This document shows positions 16,345-24,526 of a DNA stretch of 64,000 nt, in pieces. The DNA is taken from NCBI RefSeq assembly GCF_039521745.1, contig NZ_BAAACT010000151.1; one strand, 5' to 3'. Position 1 is the first letter of the stretch. Every line of letters begins with the position of its first letter. The notes beneath the pieces are model-generated. The model was given only the letters and a program-made list of their open reading frames with translations. It made no database searches and was not told where the DNA came from. Source of the DNA: Faecalicatena contorta. GTDB taxonomy: Bacteria; Bacillota; Clostridia; Lachnospirales; Lachnospiraceae. The translations under genes and the position numbers were made by a program.

Positions 16345-16447
16345 GTGCCACCTCCATACTTTATTTTATCGCAATGTTTCGTGCAAGTCAAAAGAAACGA
16401 CTCAACATGATGGTCCTAACTCTCTAGGACAGGATTCACTAATCTTT

Positions 16448-16483
16448 CGCAACATTTATGTCCCCGGGCAGGCATGATAAAAT
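16448..16483 (+). promoter_or_regulatory. Promoter P1 with upstream CGCAACATT element
   Basis: CGCAACATT at 16448-16456 runs into a -35-like TTTATG (16455-16460); after a 17-base spacer containing GTCCCCGGG comes a -10-like TAAAAT (16478-16483). The same CGCAACATT element stands at exactly the same distance from the -10 of promoter P2 at 28321, which argues for common control of the relaxase operon and the recombinase gene. Confidence 0.6.
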
Positions 16484-16518
16484 AGAGATAGGAAGGATAG
16501 ATAAAGGAGGTTTTGAAG

Positions 16519-16809
16519 ATGAAGATACTGCTGAAAATATTGGTTACTCCCTTTGCTTTGGCGCTGTCCCTTCTGGCGGTTCTGCTGGTGTTCCTGTTTG
16601 AGATTTGTGCCGTCCTGCTGACGATTGCCTCTGTGATCCTGGCGGTGCTGGGTGTCGCTCTCTTTTTCACGCCGACGCCCATAGGCGGGATTGTATTTCT
16701 GTTTCTTGCCTTCCTTCTTTCGCCGTATGGACTGCAAGCGGCGGCGGGCTCCCTTCTTTGGGCGCTGGACGGAGGCAAATCCGCTCTGTACCGGTTTCTG
16801 GCAAGTTAA
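16519..16809 (+). CDS. CD1845-like small membrane protein
   Basis: A 96-residue, very hydrophobic protein with two or three membrane helices (LLKILVTPFALALSLLAVLL, ICAVLLTIASVILAVLGVAL, GGIVFLFLAFLLSPYG). It matches the small membrane protein usually encoded just before the relaxase in this ICE family (CD1845 type). The ATG at 16519 lies eight bases behind AAAGGAGG. Promoter P1 is just upstream, so this gene may open the relaxase operon. Role unknown. Confidence 0.75.
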   Translation: MKILLKILVTPFALALSLLAVLLVFLFEICAVLLTIASVILAVLGVALFFTPTPIGGIVFLFLAFLLSPYGLQAAAGSLLWALDGGKSALYRFLAS

Positions 16810-16813
16810 GCAG

Positions 16814-16836
16814 CCTCGGGCCATACTGGCCCGAAG
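16814..16836. repeat. ICE palindrome copy 12
   Basis: Arms CCTCGGGCCA and TGGCCCGAAG, centre tac, one outer mismatch. Lies between the membrane protein stop and the relaxase ribosome binding site. Confidence 0.94.
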
Positions 16837-16888
16837 TCGGGGCGGTCTGGATGGGCCGCCCCTTTCTCATGGAAAGGAGGAATGATTT

Positions 16889-18304
16889 TTGGCTACCACA
16901 ACTTTGTTGCAGCGCCATGCGGGCGAAGGCGAAACGATTGCCGAGGCAATCCGGGATTGTCTGGACTATGGCAAGGACCCGGAGAAAACAGAAAGCGGAA
17001 AGTATATCTCCGCTTATGAATGTGATCCGGCCACCGTGGCGGACGAGTTCCTTTTGGCAAAAGCCAGCTATGCCGCCATGACGGGGCGGGAACAGAAAAA
17101 AGAAAATGATGTGCTGTGCTATCAGATACGGCAATCCTTCTATCCGGGCGAGGTTACCCCGAAGGAGGCAAACCGTATCGGCTATGAACTGGCTATGCGC
17201 TGGACGAAGGGGCGGCACGCTTTTATCGTTACCACGCACACCGATAAGCAGCACATCCATTGTCACATTTATTACAACTCCACCACCCTTGACTGCACCC
17301 GGAAATTCCGAAATTTTTGGGGCTCCAGCTTCGCTCTCCGGCGGCTCTCTGACAGGCTGTGCCTTGAAAACGGGCTGTCCATTGTAGAGAACCCGAAGCC
17401 CCGGAGCAAGGGCAAGTATCGGAATTATGGAGAATGGCAGAAAGAACGAAAAGGACCGCTTTCCTATCAGGACAGACTGCGCCTTGCCATTGATACTGCA
17501 CTGGCGGAACACCCCGCTGATCTGGACGAATTTCTCAATTTGATGAAGCGGGCCGGGTATGAGGTCAAGACGGTTCGGGGCGGCGGTATCAGTTTCCGGC
17601 TGACCGGGCAGGGACAGGAACGCTTTACCCGTCTGCGTGCCTCCACGCTGGGGGACGGCTACGACTTGCAAGATGTTCTGGCCGCCATTGAGGGCAAAGA
17701 AAAACGCCCCGGGCACTCGGAGCGGAAAATCAGTCTGGCGGTGGATATTCAAGCGAAGCTGGCTGCCGGTAAGGGGCCGGGATATGAACGCTGGGCGAAG
17801 GTATTTAACATTAAGCAGATGGCCGCTGCCCTTTCCTATATACAGGACAATGGCCTGACCGATTATGAGCAGTTGGCGCAGAAAGCCACCGAGGCGGCAG
17901 ACCGTTTCCATGCCATTTCCGAGCAGATCAAGCAGACGGAACAGGCCATGAAAACCAATGCCGGGCTAAAGGCCGCAACGGTTCAGTATGCCAAAACCCG
18001 CCCAGTCTTTGAGCAGTATAAGGCGACGAAGTACAGCCGGAAATTCCTTGCGGAGCATGAGGCCGACCTTGAACTGTACCGGGCTGCACAAGCGGAAATG
18101 CGCTCTCTGCTGGGCGGGGCGAAGCTCCCCAAAATGGATGTGCTGAAGGAAGAAGGCCGTAAGCTCACAGCAAAGAAAAAACAGCTCTATGGAGAATATC
18201 AAAAGGCGCGACGGGATATGCAGGAGATCGTCACGATCAAGGCGAACATTGACACTTTGATGGGCTACACCGAACCGGGAAGAAAGCAGGAAAAGGAGCG
18301 TTGA
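16889..18304 (+). CDS. Relaxase / mobilisation nuclease
   Basis: A 471-residue MobA/VirD2-type relaxase that nicks oriT and pilots the strand into the recipient. The three-histidine metal motif is HTDKQHIHCHIYYN (about 117-130); a Tyr near the N-terminal half (for example in CYQIRQSF) is the likely nucleophile region. RKFRNFWGSS and SLSYQDRLR-like segments follow, and the C-terminal third is a long coiled coil rich in Lys, Glu and Gln. Start is TTG at 16889; an ATG at 16882 behind the same AAAGGAGG is in another frame. Palindrome copy 12 and the membrane protein gene lie upstream. Confidence 0.92.
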   Translation: MATTTLLQRHAGEGETIAEAIRDCLDYGKDPEKTESGKYISAYECDPATVADEFLLAKASYAAMTGREQKKENDVLCYQIRQSFYPGEVTPKEANRIGYELAMRWTKGRHAFIVTTHTDKQHIHCHIYYNSTTLDCTRKFRNFWGSSFALRRLSDRLCLENGLSIVENPKPRSKGKYRNYGEWQKERKGPLSYQDRLRLAIDTALAEHPADLDEFLNLMKRAGYEVKTVRGGGISFRLTGQGQERFTRLRASTLGDGYDLQDVLAAIEGKEKRPGHSERKISLAVDIQAKLAAGKGPGYERWAKVFNIKQMAAALSYIQDNGLTDYEQLAQKATEAADRFHAISEQIKQTEQAMKTNAGLKAATVQYAKTRPVFEQYKATKYSRKFLAEHEADLELYRAAQAEMRSLLGGAKLPKMDVLKEEGRKLTAKKKQLYGEYQKARRDMQEIVTIKANIDTLMGYTEPGRKQEKER

Positions 18305-18308
18305 GATT

Positions 18309-18449
18309 ATGAAAACAAGGAGCAAAGCGACGCTGACACTTCGGGCCATGTTGGCCCGAAGATACGGGTTTGGGGCGAGCCCCAACAAGCCGCCTTTGTG
18401 CCACTTGTGGCCACAGAGGCATTGCTTGCCACTTAGCGACAACCAATAA
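18309..18449 (+). CDS. Short ORF carrying a palindrome after the relaxase
   Basis: A 46-codon open frame beginning MKTRSKATLTLRAMLARRYG, ten bases behind an AAGGAG that lies inside the relaxase gene. The palindrome copy 13 is read here in a different phase (L-R-A-M-L-A-R). The rest (FGASPNKPPLCHLWPQRHCL) looks like translated non-coding DNA, and in related ICEs a longer small gene follows the relaxase, so this may be its truncated start. Expression is doubtful. Confidence 0.3.
   Translation: MKTRSKATLTLRAMLARRYGFGASPNKPPLCHLWPQRHCLPLSDNQ
18339..18361. repeat. ICE palindrome copy 13
   Basis: Perfect arms CTTCGGGCCA and TGGCCCGAAG, centre tgt, 35 bases after the relaxase stop. It is the last copy before the cargo island; the next copy is beyond the island at 26784. 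Confidence 0.94.
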
Positions 18450-18508
18450 TTGGGGCTTCTAAGGTATATCTGAAAATCCCCAGCACTGTCTTATTTATAT
18501 AAAAGCAA

Positions 18509-18756
18509 TACTACTTGAAGGAACATCGTCCGATCTTTGTAGCAGCCTGATTTTGGGCGAAAAGCTGTACCCGCACCTGTTGGAGATTGACCGGGCGGCG
18601 CGGGAGCGGATGGACGCCATGCTGCCCCGGATGATGGAGGCGGCGGGCGTCACCGAGGAACTGAAAGCCCGTGACCCCATGCGCTGGGTGGGGCTGATGA
18701 ACACGCTGAAAGCGCAGGCGGAGGAAATCGTTTTTCAGGAATTGATCTACGGATAA
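18509..18756 (+). pseudogene. tnpV: Broken tnpV remnant
   Basis: The end of a TnpV-type transposon protein. One frame gives YYLKEHRPIFVAA up to a stop near 18549; the next frame continues LILGEKLYPHLLEIDRAARE, then GVTEELKARDPMRWVGLMNT and EEIVFQELIYG to the TAA at 18754-18756. Reading both frames together reproduces the C-terminal two thirds of TnpV, so there is a frameshift near 18545 and the N terminus is missing. TnpV accompanies mobile elements in Clostridia. It stands at the boundary between the ICE backbone and the transporter island, which suggests the island arrived with or beside another mobile element. Confidence 0.75.
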
Positions 18757-18770
18757 GTATAGTATAAAAG

Positions 18771-18810
18771 AGGCCGGAATTTGCCGCCACAGGGCGATAA
18801 ATCCCGGCCT
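18771..18810. terminator. Bidirectional terminator at the left edge of the transporter island
   Basis: Inverted repeat AGGCCGGAATTT (18771-18782) with AAATCCCGGCCT (18799-18810), one mismatch in twelve pairs, followed by TTTAT. It separates the tnpV remnant from the converging ABC transporter genes. Confidence 0.75.
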
Positions 18811-18828
18811 TTATATCATGCTATGTAA

Positions 18829-20553
18829 TTAAAGCTGCCATCCAGCGGATGCGAGTTTGAGGTTTAGGAAATTTCTATAAATTCCCTCTTGTGAAATCAA
18901 AGACTGGTGAGTTCCCTGTTGAGCAATTCTACCCTGATCTATTACAATGATTTGATCTGCGTTTTCCACTGTACTCAAACGATGGGCAATCGAAATTAAG
19001 GTTTTATTTTTCGTCAGTTCTGAAATCGCAGATAAAAGTGCCTGCTCATTTTCCGGATCAACGCTGGAAGTGGCCTCATCCAAAATAATAATAGGTGCAT
19101 CTTTAAGAATCGCTCTGGCAATAGAAATTCGTTGCTTCTCTCCGCCGGAAAGTGTAGAGCCTCCCTCGCCGATGATTGTATTGTACCCATCTGGCAACGC
19201 TGAAATAAAATCATGGCAGCAAGCACGTTTTGCGGCAGCTTCTACTTCCTCGTGGGTAGCATCAGGCTTTCCGAATTTGATATTGTTTTCAATGGAATCG
19301 TGGAAAAGATATACATTCTGAAAGACCATGCTGATATGCTCTAAAATACTATCCGCAGTATAGTTTTTCACATCCTTTCCGCCGATTCGTACAACCCCTT
19401 CCTGCACATCCCAAAATCGGGCAATTAGATTACACAAGGTTGTTTTTCCGCTGCCAGATGGGCCAACAATAGCACAGGTAGTATGTTCTGGAATGTTCAG
19501 AGAGATGTCATGGATGACCTGCCGCTTGTCATAGCCAAATGATACATGATCCAGTGTTATATCGTAGTGGGAAGTTTCTAATTTGTCTGTGCTGGTGTCC
19601 ATTTGAGGTATATTGGTGACTTCTTCTAACCGATCCAGTTCTGTGTTGATTTTCTTGCTCAAAAAGGCGCTGTTTCCCATTGTTTCTAAGTCAGAGTACA
19701 CAGTAAATGCGCAAAACAGGAAAGTCAAGCAGTAGGGCAAACTTATTTTTCCAGCCATAAAAAGCAAACCCGCCGCAGCAATCAGTACACAGCTCATGAG
19801 CTTATAGACCAGAATATAAAAACGGAGAACCCCGGCCGTAGCCTTTTCCTGCCCATAATCTGCATCCCACTTTTTTTGAAATGCGCTGCGTACTTCTCGT
19901 TGTCCTTCCTCACCTTTGGAGAAAGACCGTAGAACAGAAATCCCTCGGATATATTCCATTGTTTTGCTCACCAGGTTTTCCTGTGCTTCTTGATAAATAG
20001 GAGCATATTGCGCGGCTCTACTGCGGACCCAACGAAGAACAAGTAAACCTAATAATAGTCCAATCAAACTTAAAATGGCAATGATAGGGTTGAAAAAGAA
20101 CATCATAATTGACATGAGAGCTGCCATAGCAACACCGCTTGTCATCTGCTCGATTGCAAGCATGGAGTAACCCTCTAAATCAGCAATCGTCGTAGTAAGT
20201 ATTGTCTGAATAGTTCCTAAATTTTGCTCTGAAAAGTAGCCCATAGGAGCCTGTTTCAATTTTTCTCCTATTTCCAGACGATAATCACGGAAAATATCAT
20301 ATCCCGTTCCACTCATGGTACGGTCATACATCCATTGGAAGAAAAAGCGTCCGATAACACTTCCTAATACAACACCAAAGGCTTGTAGAATAATAGTAGG
20401 TGTAAGATTTTCTAAATGTAATAAAATCCAAAAAACACCGAACATCATAAAACCATTGAAAAAGGATTTGAGAATATTAAATGTGATGCCAACGATGATT
20501 TTCTGTCGGCTTCTACCCGCAATCTTAAAAATCCGGCGTATCATTTCAAGCAT
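18829..20553 (-). CDS. ABC transporter, fused membrane and ATPase domains (second of a pair)
   Basis: A 574-residue half transporter with an exporter-type fold: six membrane helices in residues 1-300, then the ATPase with Walker A GPSGSGKTTLCN (about 360-371), signature LSGGEKQRISIARA and Walker B IIILDEATSSVD. Its start overlaps the end of the partner gene by eight bases, so the two form a heterodimer. The gene pair diverges from a TetR gene and lies beside ECF transporter genes and a DtxR-like regulator. Pairs of this sort include exporters but also siderophore importers such as YbtPQ and IrtAB; context favours metal-complex uptake (inference). Confidence 0.85.
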   Translation of the reverse strand: MLEMIRRIFKIAGRSRQKIIVGITFNILKSFFNGFMMFGVFWILLHLENLTPTIILQAFGVVLGSVIGRFFFQWMYDRTMSGTGYDIFRDYRLEIGEKLKQAPMGYFSEQNLGTIQTILTTTIADLEGYSMLAIEQMTSGVAMAALMSIMMFFFNPIIAILSLIGLLLGLLVLRWVRSRAAQYAPIYQEAQENLVSKTMEYIRGISVLRSFSKGEEGQREVRSAFQKKWDADYGQEKATAGVLRFYILVYKLMSCVLIAAAGLLFMAGKISLPYCLTFLFCAFTVYSDLETMGNSAFLSKKINTELDRLEEVTNIPQMDTSTDKLETSHYDITLDHVSFGYDKRQVIHDISLNIPEHTTCAIVGPSGSGKTTLCNLIARFWDVQEGVVRIGGKDVKNYTADSILEHISMVFQNVYLFHDSIENNIKFGKPDATHEEVEAAAKRACCHDFISALPDGYNTIIGEGGSTLSGGEKQRISIARAILKDAPIIILDEATSSVDPENEQALLSAISELTKNKTLISIAHRLSTVENADQIIVIDQGRIAQQGTHQSLISQEGIYRNFLNLKLASAGWQL

Positions 20554-22315
20554 GGTTTTCCACTCCTCCTTTCAAGTCTGCTTCTTCTATGGTTCCGGCA
20601 TAATCTTGCCACATCTTTTGATAGATGGGGCATTCCCGGAGAAGTTCTTCTTGTGTCCCACGGCCTGCAATATTTCCGTTTGCCACAACCAGAATTTGAT
20701 CGGCATTGCGAATCGTATTCAAACGGTGCGCTACAACAATCAATGTCTTTCCGGCCACTAATTTGCTGATTGCCTGTTGAATTAGCGCCTCATTTTCTGG
20801 ATCAGCATAGGCAGTGGCCTCGTCTAAAATGACTACGGATGACGGTTTTAGCATGGCCCTCGCAATCGTAATACGTTGGCGCTCCCCGCCAGAAAGTCGG
20901 TCTCCGGCATCACCGGCCAGTGTGTCATATCCCTGCTCTAACTGCATAATAAAGTCATGACAGTTAGCAGCTTTTGCGGCATCTTCTACTTCTTCATCTG
21001 TTGCTGCCGGATTACCCATGCGGATATTTTCCCGAATGGATTTGTCGAATAGGAAATTGTCTTGTGCCACATAACTGATTTCACCCATCAACTGCTCAAA
21101 AGGGATTTGACGAATATCCTGGCCGCCGAAACGCACAGAGCCAGAAGTCACATCCCAAAAACCAGCCATCAGTTTTGCAATCGTGGATTTACCAGAACCG
21201 GAAGGCCCAACAATAGCCGTCATAGTGCCGGGTCTGGTTTGAAAAGAAATACCGTGGAGAACTTCGGTTTCTTTATAGCCGAAATGTACGTCCTCAAATT
21301 GGTAAGTACGTTCTCCCAAAGATACAGGTTCAGAGGGTCGGACAAGTTCCGGGGTTTTTAGGAAAGCGGTTACTTGCTCCAAATTACCTTTTATCATGCT
21401 GACTTGCTCCATCGCCTCGGACACTTTCATCAATGGAGCAACGAACCCCAGCGGAACTACTAAAGATATTAAAAATACGGGAAGTGAAAGCGTTCCTTCC
21501 ATGTAAAGCCATGCGCCTACTGGCAATGTACCCAAAAGAGTAGAAGGCAGGACGGCTCGTGCCGCTGCATTCCAAAACCAGCATTGACTCCACCACTCCA
21601 TTGTAGAATCGTGAAAATAGTTGACAGACTTTGAGTATTTTCCATAAGAGGATGCAGAACGGTTAAACGCTTTAATGACTTGAATGCCGCTGACATATTC
21701 TACTAAGGAGCTGTTCATATCATTGGCAGAGCGCATATAGTTTTCCATTCGAGGGCCATAACCGCGCATCATAGCAGCGAAAAAGAGAATACCCAGTGGA
21801 ATTGTGATTAGGGATGCAAGCCCCATGCGCCAGTCCAGAATGAAAATCAGGAGAATACTGCACAACGGCGCTGCAATATTCGATGGCAGCTCTGGCATAA
21901 AATGAGCCATAGAATCCTCTAACTTTGCAACATTATCTACAATTAGGTTTTTGAAAGTTCCCGTAGGCGTTTCCAGCATAACGCCCATTGGGACTTTTGC
22001 CATCCGATCTGTAATTGCTTCACGGATATTTTTCAAAATTGTGAAGGAAATTTTGTGGGACATAAGAGAAGATCGCCATGTGAGAAGCATTTTTATAAGC
22101 TGACATATGGCGGCTATTCCACTAAAGAACAAAACACGCTGTATGGTGGCTGTACCGCGGTAGAGTTCATCCGCCAACAGCGCCACCATTAGGAATGGTA
22201 CGATACCAAACATTTCCCCTAACACAGCAAGAAGAATGGAAATACGCATTTTGCTGTTTCTCTCGCCCACAAAAGCAAAGAGTTGGCGGATTGCACCCGG
22301 TTCTTTATTTGGCAT
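20546..22315 (-). CDS. ABC transporter, fused membrane and ATPase domains (first of a pair)
   Basis: A 589-residue partner of the following ABC protein. Six membrane helices fill residues 20-310; the ATPase has GPSGSGKSTIAK, signature LSGGERQRITIARA and Walker B VVILDEATAYADPENE. The ATAYADPENE ending, in place of the common ATSALD, is as I recall frequent in the YbtPQ/IrtAB-like importers, which supports siderophore or metallophore transport. Start at 22315 (MPNKEPGAIRQL) is set by GAAAGGAGG; the longer open frame upstream runs through the operator. Expression is probably repressed by the divergent TetR protein. Confidence 0.85.
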   Translation of the reverse strand: MPNKEPGAIRQLFAFVGERNSKMRISILLAVLGEMFGIVPFLMVALLADELYRGTATIQRVLFFSGIAAICQLIKMLLTWRSSLMSHKISFTILKNIREAITDRMAKVPMGVMLETPTGTFKNLIVDNVAKLEDSMAHFMPELPSNIAAPLCSILLIFILDWRMGLASLITIPLGILFFAAMMRGYGPRMENYMRSANDMNSSLVEYVSGIQVIKAFNRSASSYGKYSKSVNYFHDSTMEWWSQCWFWNAAARAVLPSTLLGTLPVGAWLYMEGTLSLPVFLISLVVPLGFVAPLMKVSEAMEQVSMIKGNLEQVTAFLKTPELVRPSEPVSLGERTYQFEDVHFGYKETEVLHGISFQTRPGTMTAIVGPSGSGKSTIAKLMAGFWDVTSGSVRFGGQDIRQIPFEQLMGEISYVAQDNFLFDKSIRENIRMGNPAATDEEVEDAAKAANCHDFIMQLEQGYDTLAGDAGDRLSGGERQRITIARAMLKPSSVVILDEATAYADPENEALIQQAISKLVAGKTLIVVAHRLNTIRNADQILVVANGNIAGRGTQEELLRECPIYQKMWQDYAGTIEEADLKGGVENHA

Positions 22316-22388
22316 AAGAAAGCCTCCTTTCGAGCAACTGAAAATACAAGGAGGGTATTGCATTTTCGATGGCATCGTGATATAATCT

Positions 22389-22418
22389 GAATTACGGTGT
22401 AATATTACAGTGTAATTC
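22389..22418. promoter_or_regulatory. Palindromic operator between ABC pair and TetR gene
   Basis: A 30-bp dyad: GAATTAC, two bases, TGTAATATTACA, two bases, GTAATTC. Only the two unpaired positions in each half break perfect symmetry. It lies between divergent genes, 24 bases before the TetR start, and is the probable TetR binding site controlling both directions. Confidence 0.8.
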
Positions 22419-22441
22419 AAGTATAGGATGGAGGGATGGAA

Positions 22442-23059
22442 ATGTCAAGGGATTTTCAGCAGACCCATGAAAATCTTTTGGCCTGTGCAAAAAAGCATTT
22501 TCTGGAAAATGGTTTTGAACGTGCCAGTATTCGTGAAATCTGTAAGGCCGCCCATGTGACAAACGGGGCATTTTACAATCATTTCGAGGACAAAGAGGCT
22601 TTGTTCGGCGCACTTGTCGAACCAGTGGTTCAGGCGGTATCTGAGATGTATTCCGATTCTGTCATCAAGCATTTTGAATTAGCTCGGACGGATGAATTAA
22701 AGCAACTCTGGAAACTGTCGGAGGACACGATCCTCCAGATTATCGAATACATTTATGAACATTTTGATGTATTCAAACTGCTGCTGATGCAGTCTGCGGG
22801 GACAAAATATGCTTCTTTTCTGGATGATGTGGTGCGTTCCGATGTTCGGGAGACACAAAAGCTAATTGCGGAACTGAAGGAACGCGGAGTTCCCGTACAT
22901 GATTTGGAGGATGACGAGTGGCATATGCTTGTTCATTCTTACTATTCATCTATCGCAGAAATTGTCTTGCACAATTATCCGAAAGATGCCGCGATAAAAT
23001 ATGCTCATACATTGGCCGCTTTTTTCAGTTCCGGGTGGCAAACTGTTTTGGGGATTTGA
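22442..23059 (+). CDS. TetR family transcriptional regulator
   Basis: A 205-residue TetR-type regulator. The N-terminal helix-turn-helix is ERASIREICKAAHVTNGAFY followed by NHFEDKEALF, the classical TetR signature; the C-terminal ligand-binding half is helical and unrelated to specific families I can name. The ATG at 22442 is preferred because GGAGGG sits seven bases upstream; the ATG at 22436 is too close. It diverges from the ABC pair over a 30-bp palindrome, so it most likely represses them and perhaps itself. Confidence 0.9.
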   Translation: MSRDFQQTHENLLACAKKHFLENGFERASIREICKAAHVTNGAFYNHFEDKEALFGALVEPVVQAVSEMYSDSVIKHFELARTDELKQLWKLSEDTILQIIEYIYEHFDVFKLLLMQSAGTKYASFLDDVVRSDVRETQKLIAELKERGVPVHDLEDDEWHMLVHSYYSSIAEIVLHNYPKDAAIKYAHTLAAFFSSGWQTVLGI

Positions 23060-23195
23060 TCCCCAAAATTTTTGATTGGCAGTTAGCGTAATCTAACTAA
23101 CTGTGATAAAGGAAGGTGGTTTAATCTCTCATATTTAAAATGATTCTTGCTTCTTAATGTATCAATCGAAATTATATTGAAAGGACTTTTTGAAA

Positions 23196-23783
23196 ATGGA
23201 AAACACAAATAAACTTACAGGCAAAGATCTTATCAATGTTGGTATTTATTCTGCAATGACTCTCGTCATTTTCTTTGTCGTTGGACTATTAACTGCGTTA
23301 CCAGTAGTATATCCATTCCTTTTTGTGATTTGGCCGATTGTATGCGGTATCCCTATGATGCTGTATTACACAAAAATCAAGAAATTTGGAATGCTTACCA
23401 TTACCGGCATCATTGGCGGTATCTTCTTCTATTTAATCGGCTATGGCTGGATCGGCCTGCTCGGCTGGGTGCTCGGCGGCATTCTAAGCGATGTTGTGCT
23501 CAAAATCGGCGGCTATCAGAAATTCAAAGTCACTGTTCTGAGCTATGCCTGCTTTTGCCTCGGTATCATGGGTTGCCCCGCCAATCTCTGGTTTGCCGGT
23601 GAAGCGTATTGGGAAAACATCCACACCTCCATGGGTGATCAGTACGCAAACACCTTGCAATCCCTGATGCCCTCCTGGATGATGTATGTGGGCTTTGCGC
23701 TGCTGTTTGTGGGCGGTATTCTGGGCGCGCTTCTGGGCCATAAAATGCTGAAAAAACACTTTGAGAGAGCGGGCATTGTGTAA
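23196..23783 (+). CDS. ECF transporter S component, MptD/Trep_Strep type
   Basis: A 195-residue membrane protein with five or six helices (starting LTGKDLINVGIYSAMTLVIF), similar to the Trep_Strep/MptD family of putative substrate-binding (S) components of energy-coupling-factor transporters. The S component determines substrate; here it is unknown. AAAGGA upstream selects the ATG at 23196. The stop overlaps the EcfT start by one base, so S, T and A components form one operon. Confidence 0.8.
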   Translation: MENTNKLTGKDLINVGIYSAMTLVIFFVVGLLTALPVVYPFLFVIWPIVCGIPMMLYYTKIKKFGMLTITGIIGGIFFYLIGYGWIGLLGWVLGGILSDVVLKIGGYQKFKVTVLSYACFCLGIMGCPANLWFAGEAYWENIHTSMGDQYANTLQSLMPSWMMYVGFALLFVGGILGALLGHKMLKKHFERAGIV

Positions 23784-24514
23784 TGGAGCAGCTTCAAGCG
23801 GTTGTTGAAAACAGAACAGGCTTTTGCTTGGACCCACGAACCAAGCTGTTGCTGATGGCCGTTGTCGCTACCGCAGAATTTCTATATAGCCACACCGCGT
23901 TTATGATTGCGGTAGCCTTAATCCCATTTGTGTTGCTTTTAACGAACAGGCAATATAAAACGGCCATTGTCTTTTTCTGCTTATTTACAGCAGGACTGTT
24001 TGTGCAAGCAGTTCAAAACTCCATTCAATTTCCTATGGTTATCAACATGCTGGTGGTTCTGCTGGTGGGTTTAGTGCTGCGATTATTTCCTGCCTTTGTT
24101 ATGGGCGCATATATCATCAAGTCTACTACGGCCAGCGAGTGCATTACTGCGCTGGGCCGAATGCACATTGGACGGCAGATCACAATACCGCTCTCTGTCC
24201 TGTTCCGTTTCATTCCCACTATGCAGGAAGAATCCGCCGCTATAAAGGATGCCATGCGGATGCGTGAGGTGCAATTTGGAACGAAAAAGTTTTGGCAGAA
24301 TCCAGCCGCTCTCATTGAATACCGTTTTATCCCTTTGATGATTTCGGTAGTCAAGATTGGGGACGACCTCTCTGCGGCTGCCCTGACACGCGGATTGGAT
24401 AATCCTGTCCGCCGAACCAACATTACCAAAGTCGGTTTTACCGGCTGGGACTTGATAACGGTGCTGATTGCCGGAACCGCGCTGATAATTACATACTTTT
24501 TTAGTCCGTGGTAA
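23783..24514 (+). CDS. ECF transporter transmembrane component EcfT (CbiQ family)
   Basis: A 243-residue EcfT/CbiQ protein, the scaffold that couples the S component to the ATPases. Five hydrophobic segments are visible; the conserved cytoplasmic coupling helices contain two Ala-Arg-Gly-like motifs, here AAIKDAMRMREVQ and AAALTRGLDNP. It begins with the ATG that overlaps the stop of the S component and is followed after 12 bases by the ATPase gene. Confidence 0.88.
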   Translation: MEQLQAVVENRTGFCLDPRTKLLLMAVVATAEFLYSHTAFMIAVALIPFVLLLTNRQYKTAIVFFCLFTAGLFVQAVQNSIQFPMVINMLVVLLVGLVLRLFPAFVMGAYIIKSTTASECITALGRMHIGRQITIPLSVLFRFIPTMQEESAAIKDAMRMREVQFGTKKFWQNPAALIEYRFIPLMISVVKIGDDLSAAALTRGLDNPVRRTNITKVGFTGWDLITVLIAGTALIITYFFSPW

Positions 24515-24526
24515 GGGGGTGCAAGA

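Noticed and set aside
18829..22315. ABC pair as a simple multidrug exporter
   Set aside because: Not excluded, but the linked ECF importer, DtxR-like regulator and unusual Walker B ending make metal-complex uptake the better reading.
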